Positions 9,037 to 17,426 of a stretch of DNA of 64,000 bases are shown piece after piece. Within the stretch, counting starts at the first letter, position 1. Every line of letters begins with the position of its first letter. Source of the DNA: Streptomyces actinomycinicus (GTDB lineage: Bacteria; Actinomycetota; Actinomycetes; Streptomycetales; Streptomycetaceae); contig NZ_JAERRK010000025.1 in NCBI RefSeq assembly GCF_016741775.1, forward strand, positions 1-64,000, written 5' to 3'. The notes beneath the pieces were generated by a model, which ran no database searches, was not told where the DNA came from, and saw nothing but the letters and a program-made list of their open reading frames with translations. Both the position numbers and the translations under genes were made by a program.

Positions 9037-9930
9037 TCAGCTGCCGAGAATGGTGATCGTCAGGGGAATCATCACGAAAGTGATCATGAGGATGACTCCG
9101 AAGGTGACCGGCAGGATCATGGCGGCGGAGGCCTCGTTCGCTTTGGCCTTCTGGTCGGACAGCAGCGCGATGCGCAGCTGCCGGGCCTGTGCCTGCAAGG
9201 TGGTGTAGACGGCGGCGCCGTCTCCGGCCAGGGCGAGGGTGTCGGCGGGCCGGGTGAGTTCGGGGATGTCGAGCTCCTCGCCGAGCTGTTTCAAGGCGTC
9301 CCACGGGGTCACGCCAGAGAGGTCGGCCTGGTGGAAGACCTGCCGCATCCGCTCGAAGATGAAGTTCTCGCCGACCCGGGCGGTGTCGGTCAGGGCTTGG
9401 GCGGCACCGGAGTTGGCGACGCGGGCCAGCGCTACGCGCTCGAGGTAGGAGGCGGCCGCGTGCCGGACGATCAGGCGGGCCTCGGCGGCTTCCTTGGCGA
9501 CCTCGCGGCCCGGCCACAGCCAGAACAGGGCAGCCAGGCCGAGGGAGAGGCCTGCCGGGACGACGTAGGGAAACGGTGCGCCGGCGAGGGCGAGCATGGC
9601 TTGTAGCAGCTGCGGGATGATCAGGCCGTAGAGGGCGAACAGGAATCGCTTGCCGAGGTGTTCGGCCGGGCTGATGCGCAGCAGGTTCAGGTCGCGCATC
9701 GGCAGGGCGATGCGGTCACCGAAGTCGGCCAGGAGCCGGTTGCCGACGCGTTCGGGCAGAGATCCGGTGGCGGCGGGAGCGTCGGTGGGCAGGGCGGTGG
9801 GCACCTTGCTGGCGTCCAGCCGGTCCAGGACGCTGGTCAGATCGGGCTTGGCGGGCCAGGCGGCGCGCACGCCCAGGCCGAGCAGGACGCCGGCGGCGGC
9901 CGCGGGCGCGATGACGTTCAGGGGGATCAT
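9037..9930 (-). CDS. tadC: TadC-like type II secretion F domain protein (297 aa)
   Basis: Predicted inner-membrane platform protein for Tad pilus assembly. An N-terminal membrane helix (about 8-27) is followed by a cytoplasmic region, two helices near 95-145, a T2SS-F cytoplasmic domain (about 160-255: HAAASYLERVALARVANSGA, then EELDIPELTRPADTLALAGD) and a C-terminal helix (VTFGVILMITFVMIPLTITI). This is the normal GspF-like topology and length. Its start overlaps the stop of TadB, so the two platform proteins are co-translated. They would transmit ATP hydrolysis by TadA to pilin movement. Confidence 0.85.
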   Translation of the reverse strand: MIPLNVIAPAAAAGVLLGLGVRAAWPAKPDLTSVLDRLDASKVPTALPTDAPAATGSLPERVGNRLLADFGDRIALPMRDLNLLRISPAEHLGKRFLFALYGLIIPQLLQAMLALAGAPFPYVVPAGLSLGLAALFWLWPGREVAKEAAEARLIVRHAAASYLERVALARVANSGAAQALTDTARVGENFIFERMRQVFHQADLSGVTPWDALKQLGEELDIPELTRPADTLALAGDGAAVYTTLQAQARQLRIALLSDQKAKANEASAAMILPVTFGVILMITFVMIPLTITILGS

Positions 9931-10919
9931 CGTGCGTCCTCCGTCCGGGCAGGTGCGGTGGCTGCCGAAGACCAGGTCTGCGGACGGTTGGCTTCGGTAC
10001 TGAAGGCGTAGCCGAGGACGATCTCCTGTGTGCGGTGTTTGTCGATCTCGATCAGGCGTGGGTCGGGGGTGGTGCGGGCGATGCGGCGCAGCAGCATCAG
10101 CGTCCAGGCGAAGCCGCCGCCGAGGAGGGCGAGGACGACTTGTCCGGCCGGGGTCTGGTACCAGCCTGACCAGCCGTCGTTCAGCATGCAGCCGAGGACG
10201 ACGATGAGGACGACGATGGAGACCATGCGCGCGCTTTTGCGGACCTTGGCCCGGTCGGCCTCGACGTCGCGGGCGTCAGCGGCCTGCTGGTGGATGGTGA
10301 CGGCCAGGGCTTCGAGCGCGTCGGCGAGGCCCGGGCCTTTGTAGACGGCGTGGGACTGGAAGAGCAGCACCACGTGGTCGAAGACGCCGTCGGCCATCTC
10401 GTCGGCGAACAGGTCGAAGGCGTCGTGTGCCTCCATGCCGGCGCGCAGCCGCTCGGACAGGGCGCGGACGTTCGCCGCGATCGGCGCGGGGGCGTTCTTC
10501 GCCGAGGCACGGATCGTGGCCGGCAGGCCGATGCCCGCAGTGTGCACACCGGCGAGGTGGTTGAGCCACTGCGCGAGGGCCTCGAGGCGTTCGATGCGCG
10601 CCTGCGCGGAGACGCCCGGGTTCAGGACGAAGGGCAGGCCGAGGACGGCGGCGCCGGCGAGCAGGCCGTGGACGGGCCAGCCCGTGTAGGCCCACACCCC
10701 GAGGGTGACGACGCCAGCGAGGGTGACCAGGTAGCGCCAGCGGGCCTGCCACTTCTCCGGCAGCTCGGCCCGTGCGCGCCGCAGGCGGGCGGCTACCTGG
10801 CGGCGCGGCTTGAGTGGATCGGGCGTACGACCGCGGATCTCGCGCACCAGGGCAAAGACGGCAGACACGGCAAGAACGGCAAACAGGGCTGCCATCAAGG
10901 CGAGTTCGGAGATGGTCAC
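9927..10919 (-). CDS. tadB: TadB-like type II secretion F domain protein (330 aa)
   Basis: Second T2SS-F platform protein. A start-proximal helix (ISELALMAALFAVLAVSAVF) precedes a basic segment, a helix pair near 60-105 and the F domain (about 125-260, with ALAQWLNHLAGVHTAGIGLP and HDAFDLFADEMADGVFDHVV). A membrane helix follows near 240-262 and another near the end. I chose the GTG at 10919 because GGGGAGG lies seven bases upstream; the longer frame has an implausible His/Pro-rich leader. It lies 43 bases after TadA and overlaps TadC. Confidence 0.85.
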   Translation of the reverse strand: MTISELALMAALFAVLAVSAVFALVREIRGRTPDPLKPRRQVAARLRRARAELPEKWQARWRYLVTLAGVVTLGVWAYTGWPVHGLLAGAAVLGLPFVLNPGVSAQARIERLEALAQWLNHLAGVHTAGIGLPATIRASAKNAPAPIAANVRALSERLRAGMEAHDAFDLFADEMADGVFDHVVLLFQSHAVYKGPGLADALEALAVTIHQQAADARDVEADRAKVRKSARMVSIVVLIVVLGCMLNDGWSGWYQTPAGQVVLALLGGGFAWTLMLLRRIARTTPDPRLIEIDKHRTQEIVLGYAFSTEANRPQTWSSAATAPARTEDAR

Positions 10920-10962
10920 GGCGCCTCCCCTATGCGTGCCCGAAGGGTGGGAACGTGTCGGG

Positions 10963-12570
10963 TCATGAGGAGGGCCCCTTTCGCTGCAGGGGCCCGCCCC
11001 ACGCACCGAGCGGATTGTCGGTCAGCCAGGCGCGGTGGAAGGAAGGGGCGCCCTCGAGGTCGGGGAAACGGGACTTGTTCTCCAGCTCGCCGATGAAGGA
11101 GGGCATGTTCTTGAAGACGGCGCGTGGCTCGTGCGGGCCGGCGGGGCCGAAGATCTCAGTGGTGGTGGGGCGGCCGCCTTCGCCGACGACGTCGTGGACC
11201 TCGTAGATGTGGCTGATGTAGCGGTGCTTGCGGCCGCCGTACTTCACGTCGTCCCAGTCGTAGGCGATGTAGACGACGACGTCGATGGAGGCGGCGATGA
11301 GGTGGTGGGCTGCCTCGGTGGCCATGCCGGCCTCCGTGCACAGCTGCACCAGGCGGCTGATGATCGCGTGCGGGCGGCGCACGTGCATCGTGCACATCGA
11401 CCCCGAACCACCGGCCGACATGGCCTGCAGCATCGGCACGATCTCGGTGGAGCGGACCTCGCCGACGACGACCCGGGTGGCGTTGTAGCGCAGGGCGGTG
11501 GCGAACATGTCGGAGATCGTGATCTCGCCGGCCATCTTGTCGCCGAGGATCTCGCCGTTGCTCTGCCGGGCCTCGAAGGCGTAGGTGACGGGGCCGGGCT
11601 TTCCGGAGGCGGCCGGTTCGTCGAGGTATAGCTCGCGGTCGGACTCCAGGGTGACGAGGCGCTCGTCCGCGGGGATTTCCCGGCCGAGTGCGCGCAGCAG
11701 GGAGGTCTTGCCGGCGCCCATGTCACCGACCACGAGCAGGTTCATCCGGGCCTGGACGCAGGCCCGCAGGAAGTACTGCAGGATCGGGTTGAGGGTGCCC
11801 CACTGGCGCAGTTCGTCCAGGCCGGTGTCGCGCAGGCGGTGCTTGCGGATGACGACCGAGGGACGGCTGGTGAGCATGGAGGCGGTCACGCGGGACCCGT
11901 CGGGCATGCGGAAGCCGACCATCGGGGTGGACTGGGTAAGGCCGCGTTCGCCGTGGCCGGACAGGCGGGCCATCCGGTTGACCCAGGCGATGAGCTCCTC
12001 GTGGGAGTCGGCGACCCGGTCGATGGTGCGGCGCGGCCGGTCGAGGTATTCGACGTGCGCGCGCAGGCCGTCGACCATGACGTCCTCCACGCCGTCCTCG
12101 TCGAGAAGGCTCTGCAGCCGGCCGCCGCGGTACATGGAGTTGTAGACCGCGGTCCCGATGGCCTGTTCCTGTGCCTCGGTGAGGGGCACGTTGGCCTGCG
12201 CGTACTTGGCGGCCCAGTCCGCGACCGCGGTGGTGACCAGGGAGCGGGCGAGCGCCCGCCGGTCGGCTTCCTCCATGAGCCGCTGGGGGTCCCGGGCGGT
12301 CAGCTGTTTGGAGACCTCGGCCTGCAGCGTCTCGATGACCTCCCAGTCCACCGGCAGCTCACCGGGCAGGCCGGCCAGGCGGGGCACCGCTGCCGGGTCG
12401 GTCCGGGCCGGCGGAACGACAGGCGGCGTCACCGGCGGTGCGGTGGGCACAGGGCGTGTCTCGGGCGCGGCGCGCTGGGTGAGGTGTCCGGCCAGCAGGC
12501 CGGCGATGTCGTCGCGGCCCATGGCCGGCTGATGGCCGTTGACGCCCGGACGCTGATGGGTGTCAGCCAT
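10963..12570 (-). CDS. tadA: TadA/CpaF-type pilus assembly ATPase (535 aa)
   Basis: Motor ATPase of the Tad pilus, in the secretion ATPase VirB11/CpaF family. The Walker A motif GDMGAGKTS lies near residue 283, the Asp box is YLDEPAAS, and the Walker B/His box region reads ATRVVVGEVRSTEIVPMLQAM followed by GSGSMCTMHVRRP. The N-terminal domain (about 80-260) carries the CpaF segments. The first 75 residues are Pro-rich and probably disordered. The gene overlaps the upstream TadZ-like gene by eight bases. Hexameric action at the cytoplasmic face with TadB/TadC is expected from the family. Confidence 0.9.
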   Translation of the reverse strand: MADTHQRPGVNGHQPAMGRDDIAGLLAGHLTQRAAPETRPVPTAPPVTPPVVPPARTDPAAVPRLAGLPGELPVDWEVIETLQAEVSKQLTARDPQRLMEEADRRALARSLVTTAVADWAAKYAQANVPLTEAQEQAIGTAVYNSMYRGGRLQSLLDEDGVEDVMVDGLRAHVEYLDRPRRTIDRVADSHEELIAWVNRMARLSGHGERGLTQSTPMVGFRMPDGSRVTASMLTSRPSVVIRKHRLRDTGLDELRQWGTLNPILQYFLRACVQARMNLLVVGDMGAGKTSLLRALGREIPADERLVTLESDRELYLDEPAASGKPGPVTYAFEARQSNGEILGDKMAGEITISDMFATALRYNATRVVVGEVRSTEIVPMLQAMSAGGSGSMCTMHVRRPHAIISRLVQLCTEAGMATEAAHHLIAASIDVVVYIAYDWDDVKYGGRKHRYISHIYEVHDVVGEGGRPTTTEIFGPAGPHEPRAVFKNMPSFIGELENKSRFPDLEGAPSFHRAWLTDNPLGAWGGPLQRKGPSS

Positions 12571-13438
12571 GCGTCATTCCCCCTTCGGGGTGCTGCCGGT
12601 TCAGCCGCTGCAGGATCCCGGCCAGTTGGGGAGCGGCAGGGGGGTACTGCTGCTGGAGGTGGCGGCGCGACGCCGCGGCCTCGATCTGCTCGGTGGCGGT
12701 GCGGGCGTGCCGTAGCAGCGGGCTGCGCCCGTAGCCGCGGGGTGGGTTGCCGCCTGCGGTCAGGTAGTGGGCGACGTCCGGGTCGGAGGGCAGGGCGGCG
12801 ATCACCGGCGTCTGCAGGGATTCGCCGACCTGGTGGGCCCGGAAGGGACCTTCTTCGATCAGCAGCAGGCCGAGCGCGTCGGCACCGGAGCCTTGTTCGT
12901 GCAGTGCGGTGCGCAGTGGGGGGATGACGTGGCGGGCCAGGGCGAGGGACTGTTCGGTGCCCCGTACGACGAGCAGGACCAGGTCGGCGCGGTACAGCAG
13001 CGGGGCCGGGGTCAGGGTTGGGTGGAGGTGGCCGGCCTCCAGGGCGAGGCGGCCTGCGTCGATGAAGACGTCGTGGCCTGCTTGCTGGGCCATGACGTGC
13101 AGGACGTCGGCGAGAGCGGGCCAGGTGCGGGCGAGGGCGGCGGCCTGGGCAGGGTCGGTCAGGCCGGGCAGCAGTTTGCGGTGTCCGGGCTGGTCGAGGG
13201 GCCACAGGTGGGAGGCGAAGGCGTTGGCGAGGGCCTCGGGCCCGGTGCGCTCGGCGCGAGCGAGGTGGTAGAGGCCGAAGCCGGCGCTTACCTGGCCTCC
13301 GAGCAGTCCGGCCCGGATGGTGCCGCCGGCCGGGTCGCACTCGGCGAGCAGGGAGGATCGCTTGGAGGCAAGGGTGAGGGCGAGTGCCGTTGCGGTGACG
13401 CCAGAGGACTTCGCGGAGACGAGTGCGGTGACGGGCAT
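12563..13438 (-). CDS. TadZ/CpaE-like protein with degenerate P-loop (291 aa)
   Basis: A ParA/MinD-fold protein by position and pattern, just upstream of TadA as TadZ/CpaE usually is; family members place the pilus at the cell pole. The deviant Walker A reads SAKSSGVTATALALTLA (from residue 8): the second conserved Lys of KGGxGKT is missing, so ATP hydrolysis is doubtful. Later segments (ADLVLLVVRGTEQSLALARH) match the fold. Three bases separate it from the CpaB-like gene upstream. An atypical P-loop is known in some TadZ proteins, but the degree here is unusual. Confidence 0.7.
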   Translation of the reverse strand: MPVTALVSAKSSGVTATALALTLASKRSSLLAECDPAGGTIRAGLLGGQVSAGFGLYHLARAERTGPEALANAFASHLWPLDQPGHRKLLPGLTDPAQAAALARTWPALADVLHVMAQQAGHDVFIDAGRLALEAGHLHPTLTPAPLLYRADLVLLVVRGTEQSLALARHVIPPLRTALHEQGSGADALGLLLIEEGPFRAHQVGESLQTPVIAALPSDPDVAHYLTAGGNPPRGYGRSPLLRHARTATEQIEAAASRRHLQQQYPPAAPQLAGILQRLNRQHPEGGMTHG

Positions 13439-13441
13439 GGG

Positions 13442-14125
13442 CTAGTTGCTCCGAGGTTCCCGTACGAGCGCGATGCGGCTCTGGGAGGCGAGGCTGGCCA
13501 GCGCGGGGCCGTCGCTCGTGGCGACGGCGAGGTTGACGACGACTGCGCCGGAGGCGTCCGGGCGGGACACCGACACCACGACGGCGTCGATTGAGGAGGC
13601 GCTGGGGTCGTCCTTCGCCGTTGTCGTGCTGCCCTGGGCGGGGGTGGTGACGGCGAGGACCTTGTCGCCGGGGAACAGGGTGCCGGCCGGTGCCTGGCCA
13701 CGCTTGACCAAGACGCCGACCTGCTGCTTGTTGTCTCCCAGGCCGGTGCCGGCGGTCAGCTGCGAGGCGAGGAGCAGCCCGCCCTGGCGCAGGTCGACGG
13801 CCGTCCGCTTGCCCACCACCGCCGCCTTGTCGGACGCCGGCATCGGGGTCAGGGCCGCGTCGGCGGAGACCTCGGCGACGGTGACGTCGGCTGCTGTCAG
13901 GACCTGCCCGGCCGGGACATCGTGCGCGACGGCGAGCACCTTCGTACGCGAACTGGCGGAGTTGACGGCCCATGCCGCGCCCAGGGCACAGACCACCGCC
14001 AGCACGATGCACAAGGCCGCCACCGACCAGCGGCGTTCCCGCTTGACGGGCGCCGTGGTAGTGATCGGCAGGTCGGCGCGGCCCGAGCCATTCGGGCGCG
14101 GCACGGTCGGCGCAGCAGAATCCAT
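13442..14125 (-). CDS. CpaB/SAF-domain protein (227 aa)
   Basis: One membrane helix (about 33-55, WSVAALCIVLAVVCALGAAWAV) precedes an extracytoplasmic SAF domain that begins VLAVAHDVPAGQVLTAADVT and continues to about residue 130, with KRTAVDLRQGGLLLASQLTA. SAF/CpaB-like proteins (RcpC) accompany Flp/Tad clusters and are thought to act at the cell envelope on the pilus; in Gram-positive bacteria the exact role is unclear. The ATG at 14125 has AAGG upstream. A gap of 47 bases separates it from the secreted protein gene. Confidence 0.8.
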   Translation of the reverse strand: MDSAAPTVPRPNGSGRADLPITTTAPVKRERRWSVAALCIVLAVVCALGAAWAVNSASSRTKVLAVAHDVPAGQVLTAADVTVAEVSADAALTPMPASDKAAVVGKRTAVDLRQGGLLLASQLTAGTGLGDNKQQVGVLVKRGQAPAGTLFPGDKVLAVTTPAQGSTTTAKDDPSASSIDAVVVSVSRPDASGAVVVNLAVATSDGPALASLASQSRIALVREPRSN

Positions 14126-14172
14126 GACGGACAGTGACCTTTCGGGTTTTCTCTCGTGTGCGGTGCGCTAGT

Positions 14173-15081
14173 TCAGTTCAGGACCTGCACTTCACGGACA
14201 TCGACCGTGAAGGCGGACTGGCGGGTCTGGGTGAACTGTCCGTTCTCGCCAGGGCCCGCGGTGACCGTCCAGTCGACGGTCCAGGTAGCCGTCGCCGTGC
14301 CGTGGAACTTGCCGCCCGCCTCGCTGGTCGAAGCCTTGTCGTAGACGTGGCCGCAGTCTGGTGAAGGGGCCTTGCCCATGGATGCCTGGTACTTCGTTCC
14401 CGGTCCGTTGCACACGACGGCGCTGGTGCCGTCGCCCATGTCCCAGCTGATGGAGGAGACCTTCGCCGTGGCGGTGACGGTCACCCCGGCAAGCGAGGCT
14501 GATGCCGAGTTCGGCCCGTAGGTCGTGGGCCCTTGGTTCACCCACATCCACATCGGCATGCCGACGACGTACCGCCCTGCGGCGCGTGGGCTGGCGATGC
14601 TCGGACCGGTCAACAGCATTTTGTCGACGGCCTCGCGTGCCAGCTGCTCCGGGTCGACGTTGGCCTTGGGCGCAGCAGCTGCCCAAAAGACTTGAGGCAC
14701 GATCGGGACGCCGATCTGTGTCGCGCCGGCGGCTCCAGCGATCACGTCGCTGATACACACCCGCGTGTAAATCGCGCCGTCACCGGGCTTGTGGCCTTGC
14801 CACACCGGATCGTCGGCGGGCGGCTGCGGGTCCAGGCGCTCAACGTCGCACAGCTGCGGTGCCGGTTTGCTGCTGCCCTTACTCGCCCCTGTGTCCGGGG
14901 AACTGCCTTGCTGGGGAGAGCCGCCCGGCGATCCTGGCTCCTGTCGGCACACGGTGACGAACTTGGTCCTGCCCGCGCATTTGCCGCCGATGACCGGGCC
15001 GTCATCGGCGAACGCGGGCGATGCGGCCGTGCCGATCGTAGTCAAGGTCAGCAGAACAGGCAGCGCGATGCGTCTCAGCAT
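14173..15081 (-). CDS. secreted hypothetical protein, Tad operon (302 aa)
   Basis: The N terminus is a classical Sec signal (MLRRIALPVLLTLTTIGTAA, cleavage expected after SPAFA). The mature part has Cys pairs (KCAGRTKFVTVC; LCDVERL...VCISD; VVCNGPGTK...SPDCGHVYDK), suggesting disulphides outside the cell. The stretch SWDMGDGTSAVVCNGPGTKY resembles PKD-like beta-sandwich repeats, so a wall- or pilus-associated adhesin-like role is possible. The ATG at 15081 lies within the end of the upstream gene (seven-base overlap) behind AAGGGGA. I do not recognise the family. Confidence 0.75.
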   Translation of the reverse strand: MLRRIALPVLLTLTTIGTAASPAFADDGPVIGGKCAGRTKFVTVCRQEPGSPGGSPQQGSSPDTGASKGSSKPAPQLCDVERLDPQPPADDPVWQGHKPGDGAIYTRVCISDVIAGAAGATQIGVPIVPQVFWAAAAPKANVDPEQLAREAVDKMLLTGPSIASPRAAGRYVVGMPMWMWVNQGPTTYGPNSASASLAGVTVTATAKVSSISWDMGDGTSAVVCNGPGTKYQASMGKAPSPDCGHVYDKASTSEAGGKFHGTATATWTVDWTVTAGPGENGQFTQTRQSAFTVDVREVQVLN

Positions 15082-15683
15082 GTGCGGTCCCCTTCGGGGG
15101 TCAGCTTGGTGATCAACCACTGCTTCCCCCACTTCTCCGCCGTTGCCGTCGTGATGTAGCGCAAGGGCTGGTTCGACGGAAAGGGCTCTACCTGGCCTGA
15201 CTTCTTGTTGATCGTCTTCCAGTTCGAGATATCCAGGCAGTCCTGCACGGTGGCCTTGGGGATGCTGCCGGAGAGAGTGAGGGAGGTTACCTGTGCTCGG
15301 TGCTTGGGAGCTCCCGTAGTCGCGGTGCCGGCCTTCTTCATGACCAGCACGTCGCCCATGGCACCGCCGAGCGCGTCCTTCGAGGCGTACTTCTTCAGAT
15401 CCGTGCCCTGGATGTTCACCTGGGCATAGGCCTTGACCTGCTCAGTCCAGAAGGCGTCGTAGGTCTTGAGGACGGCCTCCTTTGCCGCCGCATCCGGGTC
15501 GGCGGAGGCGGTCGACGGTGCTGGCGACGACGCGGGGGCCGACGTCTTAGCGGAGGGCTTGCTGTCGCCATCGGAAGAGCTGCACGCGGATAGGGCGAGC
15601 GCGGCGCTCAGCACGAGGGATGCTGCAGCGAGATTTCGGAAGCGAACAGCGGGATGAGCGGTCCGATGTGCGCGGCGGTTCAC
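15075..15683 (-). CDS. lipoprotein, first gene of the Tad operon (202 aa)
   Basis: A basic N region and hydrophobic helix end in the lipobox LALSACSSS, so the mature protein should be lipid-anchored at Cys. A Ser/Pro/Ala linker follows, then a globular domain of about 140 residues (EAVLKTYDAFWTEQVKAYAQ ... CLDISNWKTI ... EKWGKQWLITKLTPEGDRTC), which resembles NTF2-like lipoproteins common in Streptomyces. I chose the GTG at 15683 because GGGAGG is seven bases upstream. As the first gene it probably sets the promoter of the whole Tad transcription unit, in the AT-richer DNA at 15.75-15.9 kb. Confidence 0.75.
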   Translation of the reverse strand: MNRRAHRTAHPAVRFRNLAAASLVLSAALALSACSSSDGDSKPSAKTSAPASSPAPSTASADPDAAAKEAVLKTYDAFWTEQVKAYAQVNIQGTDLKKYASKDALGGAMGDVLVMKKAGTATTGAPKHRAQVTSLTLSGSIPKATVQDCLDISNWKTINKKSGQVEPFPSNQPLRYITTATAEKWGKQWLITKLTPEGDRTC

Positions 15684-16060
15684 GTTGCCTCCCCGTTCGG
15701 CGCGCCATGGACGGGCAGCCGACGCGGGTGCGCCGCCCAAAAACCCGCCCTTGAAACCTGGTCGAGCTGCGCTGATGCGCTATGTGTAGTCGCCAGGTTA
15801 CGCATATGCCAGCCAACATCCCAATGCTAAAAGGAAGTTCCCGTTCACAACTCGGGATGTACCTGGTCACAAGCGGATACGAAAATCGATAAGTTGCTCT
15901 ATGCATAAGCGATGGCTCTGCACATTTCGGCGCTGATCGGGCGCTGGTGCCGGGGCCGTGCCCACCAGTCACCACCTTGTGACGGGCGTGACCGAGCAGC
16001 TCAGGCATACCCCGGTGGCGCAGGGGCGGGATGTCCCGTCTCCCGGCCCCGGAGGCGGCG
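15684..16060. promoter_or_regulatory. upstream region of the Tad operon
   Basis: A 377-base intergenic region whose right part (about 15,780-15,920) is markedly less GC-rich than its surroundings. It should hold the promoter for the 12-kb minus-strand operon. I see no clear repeat or operator and cannot assign -10/-35 boxes with confidence. Confidence 0.4.
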
Positions 16061-17383
16061 TCAGTCGGAGAGCGCCTTGGCGAAGAGGTCCTGGGAACCG
16101 AGTGAGCGGAGCAGGGAGCCGAGAAGTCGGGCGGTGATAGCGCCGGGGGTGGCATTCAGGTCGGCCCAAGTCGCGCCGGTCGCCTGCGTGTAGGTGTCCC
16201 GGGTGTAACTCGCGGACAGGCTGGAGAAGCCCCTTGGTCCCCCGCCCGTGTATCGGCGGCGTCCCTGCAGCCGAGTGGCCCCGACTGCGAATGACCAGTT
16301 GCCGAAGTAGCCGGCCTGCTCGGCGGTGAGCCGTATGACCTCGAGCGTCCGGCGGGTCAGCCCGACGGCTGCCGTGTCGAAGAGGGCCTGCTCTCCACCA
16401 TTGGATTCCCCAGGGTTGTCGGACAGGCGACTGGAGTAGAGCCGCAGACCGCCGTCCTCGAGAAACTGGACCTCGATGGTGTCCTCATCCCCCCACTGGC
16501 CCGTCGGCGTGTGCAGGCGCCCGTCTGCAAGGTTGTGGGTGGCCAGTGCCGCTCCGCCCGCCCGGCGATGGCCTTCGATGGCGTTGCTGAGGTCGGGCGT
16601 GAATTGGGACAGGATGGTGTTGAGCTCGGGTGTGTACGCCCGATTCACCAACTCGGTCAGCCGGTGTTTCCAGTTCGTGCCGCTGGTGAGGTCCAGCAGC
16701 ATGTCGCCGCGTCCGGCAGTGGGCTGCGCGACGAGGAAGAAGTGGGACTGCTCCCCGTACTGGCCCAGGGGGTCCTGGTCGATCTCCTGCTGGAGAAGCG
16801 AGAGCGCGTCCGTCTCGCTCGCCTTGCGCAGGAGGTGGTGGCGTACCACTTCGGTGTCGGCCATGTGGTACTTGGTCTTGTCACCGCGCCCGTAGTACCG
16901 GCCGTCGACCATGTGAGGCGCGGCGGCACTGGCCGGAATGTGCACGATCAGGTAGCCGGTGCCGTCATTGGCGGAGGCCTCGATCACGTCGGTGAGGACG
17001 TTCAGCGGCGGGTCGGCCAGCGAACGTGCAACCTGTTCGACCTTCTCGGGCAGACCCTTCAGCGGCTGCGGGGCGAGGTGGAAGGTCCGGTTGGCCTTGT
17101 CCTCGCGGATGCCGATGATCAGCGTGCCGCCATCGACGGCGAACGACGCGAGATCACGGGCGAGTTCCTTGTTGCCGGCCTTGCCGGGATCCGTCTGCTC
17201 CTTCAGGTCCAGGTAGTGCGACTCCTCGAGGAGACCGCCGGATATCGCCGCGGACAGGTCCCCCTCGCTCTTGGGAGTCCAGCGCGAGTTCGCCGAGGAG
17301 AGGTAGATCGAAGTCAACGGCTGTCCCTGGAGGAAGGAGGAATCGTTCAGGTCGGACGTAGACGGAAGTATGCCGATCAGCAC
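16061..17383 (-). CDS. AlbA/Schlafen-type DNA-binding domain protein (440 aa)
   Basis: Residues about 50-185 match the AlbA_2 (Schlafen AAA_4) domain: EESHYLDLKEQTD, then ELARDLASFAVDGGTLIIGI and later HIPASAAAPHMVDGRYYGRG. The domain is found in bacterial transcriptional regulators and in several defence-associated proteins. The C-terminal 250 residues are not recognised; they contain TVEVQF-like beta strands and a GLTRRTLEVIRLTAEQAGYF helix. The start is a GTG in a long frame with no obvious Shine-Dalgarno sequence, so a start further in is possible. It stands alone between the Tad operon and the winged-helix gene. Confidence 0.7.
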   Translation of the reverse strand: MLIGILPSTSDLNDSSFLQGQPLTSIYLSSANSRWTPKSEGDLSAAISGGLLEESHYLDLKEQTDPGKAGNKELARDLASFAVDGGTLIIGIREDKANRTFHLAPQPLKGLPEKVEQVARSLADPPLNVLTDVIEASANDGTGYLIVHIPASAAAPHMVDGRYYGRGDKTKYHMADTEVVRHHLLRKASETDALSLLQQEIDQDPLGQYGEQSHFFLVAQPTAGRGDMLLDLTSGTNWKHRLTELVNRAYTPELNTILSQFTPDLSNAIEGHRRAGGAALATHNLADGRLHTPTGQWGDEDTIEVQFLEDGGLRLYSSRLSDNPGESNGGEQALFDTAAVGLTRRTLEVIRLTAEQAGYFGNWSFAVGATRLQGRRRYTGGGPRGFSSLSASYTRDTYTQATGATWADLNATPGAITARLLGSLLRSLGSQDLFAKALSD

Positions 17384-17426
17384 GCACAGCGTGCAGTCCG
17401 TTTTGTGATCGCAGCTCCGCCACGGC

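Noticed and set aside
15547..16155. 202-aa minus-strand frame across the Tad promoter region
   Set aside because: It overlaps the well-supported lipoprotein gene in another frame and consists largely of Arg/Pro/Ser low-complexity sequence.
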